A stretch of 64,000 nt of DNA from the NCBI GenBank assembly GCA_950097015.1, contig CATNEN010000030.1:2341001-2405000 (forward strand), read 5' to 3'. The notes under the pieces were generated by a model. It was not told the origin of the DNA and searched no databases. It saw nothing but the letters and a program-made list of their open reading frames with translations. The stretch is from Macrostomum hystrix. Its lineage: Eukaryota; Platyhelminthes; Macrostomidae. This document shows positions 1 to 12,463 of the stretch, piece after piece. The translations under genes and the position numbers were made by a program. Positions within the stretch are counted from its first letter, which is position 1; the number at the start of each line of letters is the position of its first letter.

Positions 1-330
1 CCTCATTCCTACTCTTCTATGATCCTCATTCCTACTCTTCTAAGATTCTCATTCCAACAATTTAATTGTCATTCCTACTCTTCTGAGATCCTCATTCCTA
101 CTCTTCTGAGATCCTCATTCCTACTCTTCTTAGATCCTCATTCCTACTCTTCTAAGATCCTCATTCCTACTCTTCTAAGATTCTCATTCCAACAATTTAA
201 TTGTCATTCCTACACTTGATTCCGCATTACTACCCCAATATCCTCATTTCTACACTCAAATCCATATTTCTACCCCAGTATCCTTTTTTCTACTCTCAAA
301 TCCATATTTCTACCCAAATATCCTCATTTC
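1..330. repeat. Minisatellite, about 23-bp unit
   Basis: Degenerate tandem copies of a pyrimidine-rich unit built around TCCTCATTCCTACTCTTC, decaying rightward into TTTCTACCCCAATATCC-like variants. It abuts the left edge, so its full length is unknown. It lies just upstream of the INTS2 start. The short ORF through it is repeat-driven. Confidence 0.85.
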
Positions 331-404
331 TACTCCAAGACCCTCAGCAGTCTGTGGCCTCCTAAATCACCAAATAGCGCGTTCACATTTCCAGTCCTGG
401 AACC

Positions 405-3400
405 ATGCAGTCTGGTTCAAACGGCTACGAACAGTCGCAGTTTCGCCATCTTGACACTGACACAATGGACAACGACGGCGTTGAATGCGACTGCGACTTT
501 GCCAAGATCTATCGGGCTGTACGCTGCGGCCGACTCGGCTCCCAAGTCTGGTCCGAGGCTGAGCTGCTGGCCCTGGCGCCTCTCCTGTCTTGGCACAGGG
601 ATCGTATCGACCTGGCCCGCCTGTTGTCCACCTGCAGGCCCGGCGCCAACAGTCTGCACTTTGGTCACGTGCTCGATTTCGCCAATGCGCTGCACTATAG
701 CGTTGATTTTGGCGCTCTCGGACACGACGCGCGCGTTGATTTGCAGCAGAGAATTGTAGACAAAGGCGGCCTGATTGGCGATTTCACCTCGGTTGTGTGG
801 CCTACGGCTGCCACCAGCGGAGAATTCGAAAGCTGCGATCGGCCAGATCAGCAGGCCAGGATGCTGCTCAGGTAAGGCTGCTGTATTTAAATTGCCGATT
901 TAGTGTGAAACTTTAAACCCGTAACATTTTGGTGTCTGATCATATCCGCAGAGACATTCTATTAGCGGTTCGAACTGCTGAAGCTCACGGATTTTCTAAT
1001 AGTGGCGCGTCCACCTCGTCCAGCGTCGGCGAATCGACCGACGACAGTCAGGCTGTCGCCGAGCTCGCCGACTCTGAGCTGCTTTTCCACCACTGTCTGG
1101 CAACCCTTATCGCAGTGGCTCACCGCCTGCCCGACCTCCTTCCACCGGACCGCCTCCTGCCTGGCCTTCTGCGACTCCGGCGCGGCCGACGACTACTTCA
1201 GCATGTCGCCGCCATTCAGCCGCACGCCTGGCGTCGTCTAACACGCCAGCTGCTGGCCATTGGTCCAGGCCGGCCTATCCAATGGGCGCTGGCCTTGGCC
1301 GAATTTGATCCTGGCCAATCTGATTGGCTAGCCGAGATGTGCTTAGCTGAGCGGCGCCATCCTGAGCTCCTGGCCGGCCTGCTCAGTCGGGCCAGCCCGC
1401 AGGCCAGACCGGCCTCTCTAAGGCGATTATTAATGCACGAATCGACGGACACTAGAGCCTGGTTTCTGGCCGCTGTCACCGCGAGTTCGACTGGCAGTAC
1501 AACTGGCCGGAATCGGCAGCAGCATCAGCCATCAGCAGCTGGCACCGCATTCTTAGCGGCCTGCCGCCCGGACCTTCTAGTCGAGCTGCGTTCCGTTGCC
1601 TCAGCCAGCGCCATCGCTGCCTCCGTAGCGGCTTCCACCCTGGCTAGCCAGCTAGTGAAATTGTACGCCGCTTTGTATTGCCACGCGCCAAGCCATCCGG
1701 CGCTGACTGAGCCGGAGCTGGCCGCCCTTGCCGAGCTCCTGACTTCGGCCGGGCCGGACGCGCCCGGCAGTCTCACAGCCGTCTGCGTCGCCTTCGCACT
1801 AATCGCCTACACGGCATTTAACGAGGCCCAACAGGTTCGACTTCTGGCCTGGCTGCGTCGGCTAGTAAGGGAGCCCGGCCGGCCAGACTGTCGCTATAAG
1901 GTCGGTAGCCTTCCGAAAAGTTAAGCTTTTTTCGTACTTTAATGCACCTCTAGCCACCTGTGTTTCCCGCACCTGTGCCACCTCAGGAGGTGCTGTTACT
2001 GTGCGCCAGTCACCTGCATGCCAGACAGCAGGGCCAGGCCTGCGAGCTGCTAGACAGTCAGCTGGGCTTGCGCCAGGCTGCCAAGCGCGCCCAGTATCAT
2101 CATCAGCCACAGCAACAGCACTTGCCTCAGCTTCAGGCACCGCAGCAGCAGTTACTGCAGCTGGCCCCAGCCCTAGTGAAAGTGTTCCTAGCAGATGTGC
2201 TTCCAGAGTCCGCAGTTGCGGCTCATGCTGTTCGTGTGGACGTAACTCCCGGCCTGACCTCGGCTACAGAAGGTTACGTGCCTGTGCATTGCGTTCTGCA
2301 GCTCTTGCAGATGCGGTCCTTTGCCAAGTACAAGGTGAGAAACTGATTAGATAAATCAGTGGAGATCACATGACATGACACTGTACACAGCCCCCAAGCC
2401 TTGTCTCCACGGCTGCACCAAAAAACGTTTCCCGCCGTCGAATCAAGCCCATGGACTTTTGCGCGAGAGGCAAACGCGATAGACCGCTATGCCACTCAAT
2501 CCCCAATGGCAGGGTGAAATTACAGGAATTTTAGCTGATTCTATCTGATCTTCCTCCCAATAGAAGAGTGAAGTTTGTGTACTAAGCTGTTGACCAGCTT
2601 CAAAGGCACTAATTTGCGATTTCCCTCCGCATTGGCTAGGCTGATGTCACCGGCTGGGTGCTGCGCCAGATCAAAGAGTGCCGCGCCCCGCTGAACTCAG
2701 TAATGCCAACCCTGATCGAAGCGTTCGCCAAATCCGTTGTGCAGCCTCACGACAAATGGAGCGCACCTGCCTACGAGGCTATTAGACAGTCGGACATACT
2801 GGAGTTCTTCACCCCCTCCGCCTGCGGACCGGCAGCCGCCTGCGCTCCGATTCGTAGTTTCCATGACAACCAAGGTGCTTTAAATAAACTAGGCAATACA
2901 GAACAGTCAGAGCGCGATCTGACACCGCAGCTACTGATTCTGCACTATGTGCTCTGCTATGTGGATTGCCTTTTTGAGTCTAGGCAGGAGATCTCTTGTA
3001 CCGGCCGCTCTGTGCATCGCTACGACGCTAATCTGTTGTCGCGAATCCCAGTTAGTTACCTGCTGAGGCATTGCCGACGCCGACCGGAGCACTATCGGGT
3101 GCTCTATCCGCTGCTAGTGCGTCTGCTGCTGCTCAGAATGCCGCATCTGCTTCTAACCGAGCTGCCGATTCAGGTGAAGCAACTTACTCGTATATATTTC
3201 AGATCCTAAAATTTTTCTAAACTCGCCTATAATCTATATATCCCCAGAAATCCCAAGATCTGTCTAGAATCTAATCTCCATAAATCTCTAAGTACGTTAA
3301 AAATAAGAATCCCCGTATTTTCTGAAATCCAGAACACAATTCTCAAACTCTGTCTGGAATCCCAAGAAATCAATAAAACCGTATAAAAATTAATTCCCCA

Positions 3401-6400
3401 GAAATTACTAAAACCGTGGATTTTGTGAAGCTTCAGAGCAATTTAATGAATTTGTATTTGTAGACGAGGGCTTTCAGACAAAAAGTATTACGCGATGCAT
3501 TAATAAAGGTGAAAGTACGATATAACAAGCTTTCCGCGGCACTTCCCCAAAGGACTTGGTCATTCCAAAAAACGGCAAGAAAACGAAAAAAAGAACTGCA
3601 TTAAGTGACAACAAACGAACTAAGAGCACTAAGAACTAAAAAGAGAAAAAACTAAAAAAACAAAGACCTGCGAGTTATTGGACACAAAAATTACACAACG
3701 CAAATTGAACTGCGAGTAATGCATGTTAGATCCTCCACCGAGACCACCACCAAATAAGAGAAAATGATATAAAATGTGAATACGGAATTGCTTGCAACTC
3801 GAAAAATGTAACGATTAAGATTGTCTGTTGCAACGACAGCGAAATAAACTTCTCTGCAGAACATGACCCGCAGCTTTTTGAGGCCTGCGTTTAAGGATGG
3901 AATACCAGTTGATTCACTTCGAAGCGCAAAAGTTCTACTGAAGTTCTTCTGGCAGCTGAGCAAAAGGTTCTGGTATTGTCGCTGGCAATTGATGGAATGC
4001 CTCTGCGAGCTACGAAACGACGCAGGGCATGCAGGAATTAATAGCTTTCCATGCCAGCCACGAGGTCGAGATGCACGGCCCGAGTCGCCGAGCATGTGGA
4101 GATTAGTATGTAGGACTTTGCAGCGCTGGCATCCTTCTCCGTCCGATAATTGATCGGACCTGCATAGTCCATTTTGGACAGTCCCATTTTTCGAAAGGCG
4201 CGGACGTCGGAAAATCGGAAAGGGGGGTAGTGATGTACCTGACCAGGCTTTTAATACACAATAGTACTCCCGAATCTTGCTCAGAGTGGCAGGTACTCCC
4301 TCGTGGAATACGGCGTCGTGACAATGTCGAATGATCATAGTTTCAATATGAGCTTTGATAAGAATTAGCACGGATGATTTTTCTGAAATTAAACTACGTC
4401 TCTAAGTGGACCTCAGGAGCGGACAGGTCCATCATTGTCCAGAAATAGCTGCGGGTTCCAAATTTGAGGCGTAGGCGAACCAGCGCCAGCGCCTTGAAGA
4501 TGTTTGATTTCTGGACCCAAACGATAGGCCTGGAGAGCCCGAACCAATGTGACTTCGTCTTCCTGAACTTCCATCGCAGATCGCCAGATCAGCGCGGCCT
4601 GATCGCCAAGTGAACCAGTCGCAGTTCGATGGCGCAAGTTGTTTACAAAGCGCAGAGTCAATTAACTAACAGTCAACTAACAGATAACGCGAATCAATTA
4701 AGTCCAAAAATAGAACCGTTAGACGTCCAAAATGTTTAGAACTGATAAGTCAACCGAGGGCGCCATGTTGCAAAACTTAGGAGTAAAATATTGAATTATT
4801 CTTAAAATGCGACACGGATAACTGACGACAGAAAAGGAAACGAGGTGCACGAGCCAAAGCCCTAACTCATAATATATAGTTGGTCGGTCCACCAACTCGA
4901 CAAAAATTCGTGCAGAACACAACAGTGCGCTGCTGCTTCATGCCTTTTCCACAGTCGAAGTCAGCTGAAAGTCAGCTACTTAATGCAAGTTATCCAGGGC
5001 AGAATCAAGCTTGCCCAGTATACTAAAATTCTCAACTTAATTCCTAAATTCCCAATTCTCAAGATTCCCTATAGTACTCTTAACTGTTGCCATACCTGAT
5101 GAGCATCAATTTGATCCCATTTGTTACTTGCCAAACCCACAGGATGAGCTGGCCTTATCTCAGGACAGCTGCCCGGATGAGCTGCGGCCAGTTCAACTGA
5201 TGCCACCGCCCGGCTCGCCGCCGCCCCGTCCTGGCGACTTTGTCAACAGCGCCGCTGATCTGTCTGGCGGCCACGTCTTGGCTAGCGTTATGACCCAGCT
5301 TAACTGGCTGGCCAATCGCGACTCGGACTTTCTAATACCATACGCCGATTGGCTAGTTCGCCTGCTGAAAGTTTCCACCGCATTGAATGGCCCAGCCAGC
5401 CAGTTAATACAGGAGCGACTCAAGCCGTTGTGGCTTCGACTCTACCAGCTTATGCCGCGCCGATTGGCCTTGGCAACCCTGTCCGCCCTGCGCGGCGTCT
5501 CCGTAACAGAGGAGAGCATAGAAAAGGACCCGGTTGAACAGGTGCCTGTCTTTTCCTTGCTGTAAAACTTTGTTGGGTCTATGTGTTTCAGCAGTACTTA
5601 GTATTCATTATTCTCGTAATTCAAGGAATCTGGATCCCATACAGGTTTAAAGATTTCTAGGGATCTGGATCCCATATAGGTTTAAAGATTTCTATGGATC
5701 TGGATCCCATACAGGTTTAAAGATTTCTATGGATCTGGATCCCATACAGGTTTAAAGATTTCTATGGATCTGGATCCCATACAGGTTTAAAGATTTCTAG
5801 GGATCTGGATCCCGTACAGGTTTAAAGATTTCTATGGATCTGGATCCCGTACAGGTTTAAAGATTTCTATGGATCTGGATCCCATACAGGTTTAAAGATT
5901 TCTATGGATCTGGATCCCATACAGGTTTAAAGATTTCTATGGATCTGGATCCCGTACAGGTTTAAAGATTTCTATGGATCTGGATCCCGTACAGGTTTAA
6001 AGATTTCTATGGATCTGGATCCCGTACAGGTTTAAAGATTTCTATGGATCTGGATCCAGTACAGGTTTAAAGATTTCTAGGGATCTGGATCCCGTACAGG
6101 TTTAAAGATTTCTATGGATCTGGATCCCATACAGGTTTAAAGATTTCTATGGATCTGGATCCCGTACAGGTTTAAAGATTTCTATGGATCTGGATCCCGT
6201 ACAAGGTTTAAAGATTTCTATGGATCTGGATCCCGTTCAGGTTTAAAGATTTCTATGGATCTGGATCCCGTACAGGTTTAAAGATTTCTATGGATCTGGA
6301 TCCAGTACAGGTTTAAAGATTTCTAGGGATCTGGATCCCATATAGGTTTAAAGATTTCTATGGATCTGGATCCCATTCAGGTTTAAAGATTTCTAGGGAT

Positions 6401-8477
6401 CTGGATCCCGTACAGGTTTAAAGATTTCTATGGATCTGGATCCCGTACAGGTTTAAAGATTTCTATGGATCTGGATCCCGTACAGGTTTAAAGATTTCTA
6501 TGGATCTGGATCCCGTACAGGTTTAAAGATTTCTATGGATCTGGATCCCGTACAAGGTTTAAAGATTTCTATGGATCTGGATCCCGTACAGGTTTAGAGA
6601 TTTCTAGGGATCTGGATCCCGTACAGGTTTAGAGATTTCTAGGGATCTGGATCCCATACAGGTTTAGAGATTTCTAGGGATCTGGATCCCATACAGGTTT
6701 AGAGATTTCTAGGGATCTGGATCCCATACAGGTTTAGAGATTTCTAGCTGTATGTTGGGAATTCGGGGGATCTGGATGTTTGACATTAGGGATTTCAAGG
6801 TAGATTCTTGGTAAATTTCGTGAATCGGATCCATTTGAACACTACACTTGTACAGTAATCTTATCAGACGCAGCTGTTACGCGCCGTAGGTGGTCGCCGC
6901 TCTGCCCGACTGCGTCTATCGCCAGCCAGCCCTGCTGGAACTCTGCCTGCGCATCATTGAACTGTCTCTGCGTGCCTCCGACTCTTACTGGGACCGGCAG
7001 ATTGCTCTGGCCTGTCTAGATGGCCGGCAGCCAGTAGACCAGCCGGCCTCTCATCATCATCACCAGCAGCAGCCGCCGCAACCTCAGCAGCAGCAGCAGC
7101 AGACTCAGCAACAGCAGCAACAGTTGCTACTACATCCGGACAAGGGCTCGCCTTGCCAGCCACTCAGACGAAGCCTATTGGTCACCCAGGCGGCCTGCAC
7201 TGTCCAATTGCTGCTTGAGCGCTGCCTGGACTCCCCTAGACACATTAGACGAATCCTGGCCACGTTTATTCACTCGCTGTTTATATCAGATCGGGAGCGA
7301 GCCCTGTGCCAAGTGGTGCACTGGCAGTGCTACCCACTGCGTCTGGTGCCATTCGCAGCCAGTGCCATTCCCTCAATGCACATCTGTCTGGACTTTATTC
7401 TGGACCATCTGGCCTTCAACGCTGATCCGGCTGCGCGCATTTTCAATATTAATCTGATGGGTTTTTTAGCCGGCCAGTATCGGATACAGGCTGCCCTAGA
7501 TAAGGCGGCCACTGTGCTGGAGAGCCTCACGGTGCTGTCCAATCAGGTTGGTCATTCGAGAGCGGAGAGAAGTAGAGAAAGTGAGCGGAGAGAAGTAGAG
7601 GAAGTGGGCGGAGAGAAGTAGAGAAAGTGAGCGGAGAGAAGTAGAGGAAGTGAGCGGAGAGAAGTAGAGGAAGTGGGTGGAGAGAAGTAGAGAAAGTGAG
7701 CGGAGAGAAGTAGAGATAGTGAGCAGAGAGAAGTAGAGGAAGTGGGCGGAGAGAAGTAAAAGAAGAGAGCGGAGAGAAGTGGATGAGAGCGGAGATAAGG
7801 AATGGATAACAGCGGAGATAAGGAGCGCATGAGAGCGGGGAGGAGAGAATGAGAGCGGAGATAAGGAGCGCATGAGAACGGGGAGGAGAGAATGAGAGCG
7901 GGGAGGAGAGAATGAGAGCGGAGATAAGGAGCGCATGAGAACGGGGAGGAGAGAATGAGAGCGGGGAGGAGAGAATGAGAGCGGGGAGGAGAGAATGAGA
8001 GCGGGGAGGAGAGAATGAGAGCGGGGAGGAGAGAATGAGAGCGGAGATAAGGAGAGGAAAGGAGGTTATAGATTTAGAGAGAAAGAATTAGTAAAGTGAA
8101 GTGAGTAAGGGAAGGTTAAGATAGAAATAATGTTTACTCTCCAGGTCCACTCCCTGGATGAGAAGGCCGACTTTGCCATCCAGTGCATGGCCGCGGTGCT
8201 GAACATGTGCAAAGCTTTCCCTAAGCTGGCCAGGCCGGCATCACAATACCTGCTAGGCCTGATGTGTCAATGCCGCGTCACCCTGGCAACGTTAAAATCA
8301 CCTGTGCCAGTTGAATTTAGCCTACCGGCTGTCACTGTCAAACAATATCGTCGAGATCTGCAACAACTGAGCCTGCCGCAGCGCTATCAGCTGTGCTACG
8401 TGCTGGCCGAGGCCACCCTGGATGCCATTGTGCGGCGCACCCTGGTGCCGCGCACACTGTACTTTCCGCCTGAATGA
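405..8477 (+). CDS. INTS2: Integrator complex subunit 2 (INTS2), 7 exons
   Basis: Core subunit of the nuclear Integrator complex, which cleaves snRNA 3' ends and attenuates paused RNA polymerase II transcripts. Exons: 405-871, 952-1900, 1987-2334, 2640-3173, 5143-5541, 6890-7546, 8145-8477. All junctions are GT-AG, the first in phase 2 and the rest in phase 0. The sum is 3687 nt, 1228 aa, close to the vertebrate length of about 1200. Family landmarks seen: VDFGALGHDA in exon 1; AHAVRVDV and VPVHCVLQLLQMRSFAKYK in exon 3; LHYVLCYVDCL in exon 4; PSMHICLDF in exon 6. Exons 3 and 6 carry Gln/His-rich insertions. The segment between exons 4 and 5 is shorter than in vertebrates, so a small exon could be missed there. 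Introns hold a SINE, a BEL/Pao relic and two minisatellites. An AATAAA lies at 8506-8511. Confidence 0.9.
2383..2508 (-). mobile_element. SINE-B fragment, tRNA-derived head
   Basis: The reverse complement reads GAGTGGCATAGCGGTCTA then GCGTTTGCCTCTCG and a B-box-like GGGCTTGATTCG. It closely matches the head of the longer copy at 25383-25735. It lies inverted in INTS2 intron 3 and is truncated after the head. Confidence 0.65.
3860..4662 (-). mobile_element. BEL/Pao-like LTR retroelement relic, integrase region
   Basis: Minus-strand translation in shifting frames shows an integrase zinc-binding-like stretch (FHEGVPATLSKIREYY), then a catalytic-core stretch (DYAGP, TRAVHLDLV, ALRRFVARRGIPS). 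Upstream at 4413-4661 is an RNase H/linker-like piece (ALQAYRLGPEI, LFLDNDG). This order is typical of BEL/Pao polyproteins. Frameshifts and stops break it, and I see no LTRs, gag or reverse transcriptase, so it is dead. It sits antisense in INTS2 intron 4. Confidence 0.7.
5625..6747. repeat. Minisatellite, 35-bp unit, about 32 copies
   Basis: Near-perfect tandem 35-mers built around GGATCTGGATCCCGTACAGG then TTTAAAGATTTCTAT. Copies differ by single substitutions and occasional 1-bp insertions. The last copies share a TTTAGAG variant, pointing to local homogenisation. The array fills INTS2 intron 5. Confidence 0.95.
7553..8060. repeat. Purine-rich tandem repeat, GAGAGAAG and GGGGAGGAGAGAAT units
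   Basis: Two adjoining families: a 23-bp AGAAGTAGAGGAAGTGGGCGG unit, then AATGAGAGCGGGGAGGAGAG units. The strand is almost purely purine. It occupies INTS2 intron 6. Confidence 0.9.
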
Positions 8478-8505
8478 GTGATTCCATCTTTGCTTGATTC
8501 AACAA

Positions 8506-8511
8506 AATAAA
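8506..8511 (+). terminator. INTS2 polyadenylation signal AATAAA
   Basis: A canonical hexamer 29 bp after the INTS2 stop codon. Nothing else gene-like is seen up to about 8828. Confidence 0.6.
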
Positions 8512-8828
8512 GTCCCTTATCTGATCTGTGTAAAGCTAATACTATTTCGAGTAGTTATGTGTGTGTAATTACTTATGAAAACGTTAATATACTCGAAACT
8601 GTTCGCCACTTGGCAAAAAGACAACGCCAATTGAAGCATTTTACTTGTTTTTCTTGTTCAAATTGTTAGTAAAGCTTTTCTACATCTGTCATTAGCTTGT
8701 TCTGTTATCTCTAAATCTCTGCTAGGTGCTTTATATGTTTGCAATTGTTCAACTTATTAAGTTAAATGTATTTTCGTCATTTGAGTTTGCCTTTGTTTTA
8801 TTAACAGTTTTAAATTACAAACTTAAAA

Positions 8829-9293
8829 CCAGCTGTCTCCCCATCCCCAACCAGCTGTCTCCCCATTCTAAAACCAATTGTCTTCGCATCCCTAACCAGC
8901 TGCTGTCTCCCCATTCTAAAACCAATTGTCTCCGCATCCCTAACCAGCTGCTGTCTCCCCATCCCCAACCAGCTGTCTCCCCATCCCCAACCAGCTGTCT
9001 CCCCATTCTAAAACCAATTGTCTCCGCATCCCTAACCAGCTGCTGTCTCCCCATCCCCAAACAGCTGTCTCCCCATTCTGAAAAGCTGTCTCCCATCCCA
9101 AACAGCTATCTCACCATCCCGTACCAGCAGTCTCCTCATCCCGACTAGCTGTCTCCCCATCCCCAACGAGCTGTCTCCTTATCCCCAAAGAGCTGTCTCC
9201 CCATCCCCAACCGGCTGTCTCCCCATCTCCAACCAGCTGTCTCCCCATCCCCAGCCAGTTGTCTCCCCATCCCCAACCGGCAGTCTCCCGATT
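8829..9293. repeat. Minisatellite, about 22-bp unit (INTS2-PRPF6 spacer)
   Basis: Tandem CAGCTGTCTCCCCATCCCCAAC units mixed with AAAACCAATTGTCTCCGCATCC variants. It is pyrimidine-rich on the + strand and ends about 55 bp before the first PRPF6 coding exon. Confidence 0.9.
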
Positions 9294-9349
9294 CGCAAGC
9301 TAACCAGCCCCGGTGTCAAGCCTAACCAATCTGTATTGCTGTGTTGCAG

Positions 9350-12300
9350 TCGGCCCCTCAGTCTTTGGTGTCGCGCAAGCGGCGCGAATTCATCGGCATG
9401 CCGGCGCCGCCCGGCTACGTGCCCGGCTTCGGCCGCGGCGCTACCGGCTTCACTACCCGGTCGGACATTGGGCCGGCGCGCGAGGCCGACGACGCGCCGG
9501 ACGAGCGACACCTGCCGCCGGCCAAGAAGTCGGCCAGGGGCGGCGCCGGCGAGGACGAGGAGAAGGGCGAAGAGGAGGAAAATTTGAATGACGCCAATTA
9601 TGACGAGTTCAGCGGCTACGGCGGCTCCTTGTGCACCAGAGATCCCTACGAGAAGGACGACGAGGAGGCCGATCGGATCTACTCCAGCGTGGACGATCGC
9701 ATGGACGAGCGCCGCAAGGAGCATCGCGAGCGTCGGTTTCGCGAGGAGATGGAAAAGTTTCGCAAGGAGCGGCCAAAGATTCAGCAACAGTTTGTTGATC
9801 TGAAGCGCGACCTGGCGCTGGTGTCGGAGGATGAATGGCTGTCCCTGCCGGAGGTTGGCGACGCGCGCAACAAAAAGCAGAGAAATCCTCGCGCCGAGAA
9901 GTTCACGCCGGCGCCGGACTCACTGCTGGCTAGGGGCCTGTCGGCCGGCCAGTCTACGGCCCAGGTAGATCTGCGGGAACAGCTCCAAGGCGGCATCGCC
10001 ACGCCATGGGGCGGCGCCAGCACCAGCGTCAGCGCCGGGGCCGCCGTCGACATCGATATGAAGAAGATCGGTCAGGCGCGCACCTCTTTAATGGACATCA
10101 AGCTGACTCAGGCGGCTGACTCTGTCACTGGCCAGACTGTGGTGGATCCTATGGGCTACCTGACCGATCTAAATTCTGTCATACCGCAGCATGGCGCCGA
10201 TATTAACGATGTTAAGAAGGCCAGGCTGCTGTTGAAGTCGGTGCGCGAAAGCAATTTGAAGCATCCGCCAGCTTGGATCGCCTCGGCTAGGCTGGAAGAG
10301 CTGACTGGCAAGATGCAGGAGGCCAGGAATCTTATATTGCGCGGCGCCGAAGAGTGTCCCAGGTGAGTAAAAATGATAACGCGAGTCAATTCTGTTTGTC
10401 CTACTGCTAGTAGAGTAGTTGGCGTATTATAAAACGTACGTACCTACCTACCTACCTACCTACCTACCTACCTACCTACCTACCTACTTACCTACCTACC
10501 TACTTACCTACCTGAGCCATTAAGTCAAGTGCCAGATAACAGCAGCAACATGACTTTCCCCTCATCTCCCCACAGATCGGAGGACATCTGGATGGAGGCT
10601 TCCCGCCTAATCCCAGCCGACCAGGCCCGGGCAGTGGTGGCGCAGGGCATCGGCCACCTGCCCCAGTCTGTCCGGCTGTGGGTGCGCGCCGCCGAACTCG
10701 AAACTGAATCCAAGCGCAAGCGTCGAGTATTTCGCAAAGCCCTGGAACAGGTGCCCAGCTCTGTGCGCCTTTGGAAGCTGGCCGTCGAATTGGAAGAGCC
10801 GGAGGACGCCAGGGTGATGCTTCGCCGAGCTGTGGAATGCTGCCCAACCAGCGTTGACCTGTGGCTGGCCCTGGCCAAACTGGAGACCTATGAGACAGCC
10901 AGGAGTGTGCTCAACCAGGCGCGCGACAATGTACCCACTGATCGGCTAATCTGGATTACAGCCGCCAAGCTTGAAGAGGCCCACAAGAATGTTGGCATGG
11001 TGGGCAAGATTATCGATCGGGCTGTCACCGCTCTGCAGGTGGCCGGTGTTGAAATCAACAGAGACATGTGGCTGAAGGATGCCGAAGAGTGCGAATCCGG
11101 TGGCTCTGTTGAGACAGCCAGGGCTATTGTGCGCACCGTAGTTGGTCACGGCATAGACGAACAGGATCGCAAGCGTCAGTGGCTGTCAGACGCCGAAGGA
11201 TTCACAGCCAGGGAGGCTTACGAATGCGCCAGGGCGGTCTACGCCAAGCTCATCGCCGCTTTCCCGGCCAAGAAGTCGGTCTGGCTGGCGGCGGCGCACT
11301 TCGAAAAGAATCACGGCAGTCGAGAGGCTCTCGAAGCTCTGCTGGTGAACGCCGTGGCCAAATGTCCGACAGCCGAGGCCCTCTGGCTGATGGGCGCCAA
11401 GTCCAAATGGTTGGCCGACGACATCGACGGAGCTCGCTTCATTCTGGCCAACGCTTTCAAAGCCAATCCGAACTCCGAGGAGATCTGGCTGGCCGCTGTC
11501 CGGCTCGAGAGCGAGAACAACGACTACGAGAGAGCCAGGCGGCTGCTGCTGCGGGCCCGCAACCAGGCTGCCACAGCTCGGGTCTGGATGAAATCTGCCC
11601 GCCTAGAATGGTGCCTGGGCGATCTGAGCCAAGCCAAAGCCATCCTGTCCGAGGGCCTGAAAGCCTATCCCCAGTTTGACAAGCTCTGGATGATGTCCGG
11701 CCAGATTGCCGAACAGGAGGGCAACACTGAAGCGGCCAGGGCCGCCTATAACGAGGGCATTCAGCGCTGCCGCCAGTCTGTGCCGCTGTGGCTGCTGCTG
11801 GCTAGACTGGAGCTTAACCAAGGCCAGGTTAGTCTGCCCACCTACAAACCCCTGTCTGCCCACCAACAATCAGTGCAATTTTTTATTCATTAAAAATTAT
11901 CCCATAATCAGGCCACTCGCGCGCGCAGCATCCTGGAGAGGGCTCGAGTCAACAATCCGCGAGTGCCGGAGCTCTGGCTGGAGGCGGTGCGCACCGAGCT
12001 GAAGGCCGGACAGCCGCAGATGGCTGCGGCCACAATGTCACGCGCCTTGCAGCAATGCCCAACAGCCGGCCAGCTGTGGGCTGAGGCAATCTTTATGGAG
12101 GCCAGGCCGCAGAGGCGCACCAAATCTGTTGACGCTATGAAAAAGTGCGAACACGATCCGCACGTGCTGCTGGCCGTTGCTCGCCTATTCTGGTGCGAGC
12201 GCCAGATAAGCAAGGCTCGCGATTGGTTCCAGAAGACTGTGAAGCTGGACAGTGACTTTGGCGACGCGTGGGCCAATTGGCGCCGATTTGAATTGCAGCA

Positions 12301-12463
12301 CGGCACCGAGGATCAGCAGAGGCGGGTGGCCGCCCTGTGCGAAGCTGCCGAGCCGAGGCACGGAGAGCTTTGGTGCTCAATTAGCAAACTGGCCTGCAAT
12401 TGGCGCCTGAGAACGGCTAAGCTGCTGGACCTGGTGGCTGAGAAAGTGCCCACACCTGTCTGA
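9350..12463 (+). CDS. PRPF6: Pre-mRNA-processing factor 6 (PRPF6/Prp6), start unresolved
   Basis: U5 snRNP protein that bridges U5 and U4/U6 in the tri-snRNP. Exons: 9350-10362, 10576-11827, 11912-12463; 938 codons plus stop, phase closes. The N-terminal Prp1 domain shows [26 protein letters not shown] and YEKDDEEAD; then RPKIQQQF and EVGDARNK; then HAT repeats running from about residue 280 to the end ([58 protein letters not shown]). It is near the usual 941 residues. The first exon begins at an AG acceptor (TTGCAG, 9344-9349), an in-frame stop lies at 9323-9325 with no ATG between, and the first in-frame ATG is at 9398 in the conserved GMPAP. The true start is therefore that ATG, a tiny upstream exon, or an AUG supplied by a spliced leader. 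Confidence 0.92.
10437..10512. repeat. Tetranucleotide microsatellite (TACC)n
   Basis: About 18 TACC units with two TACT interruptions, in the first PRPF6 intron seen here, just downstream of the donor. Confidence 0.95.
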
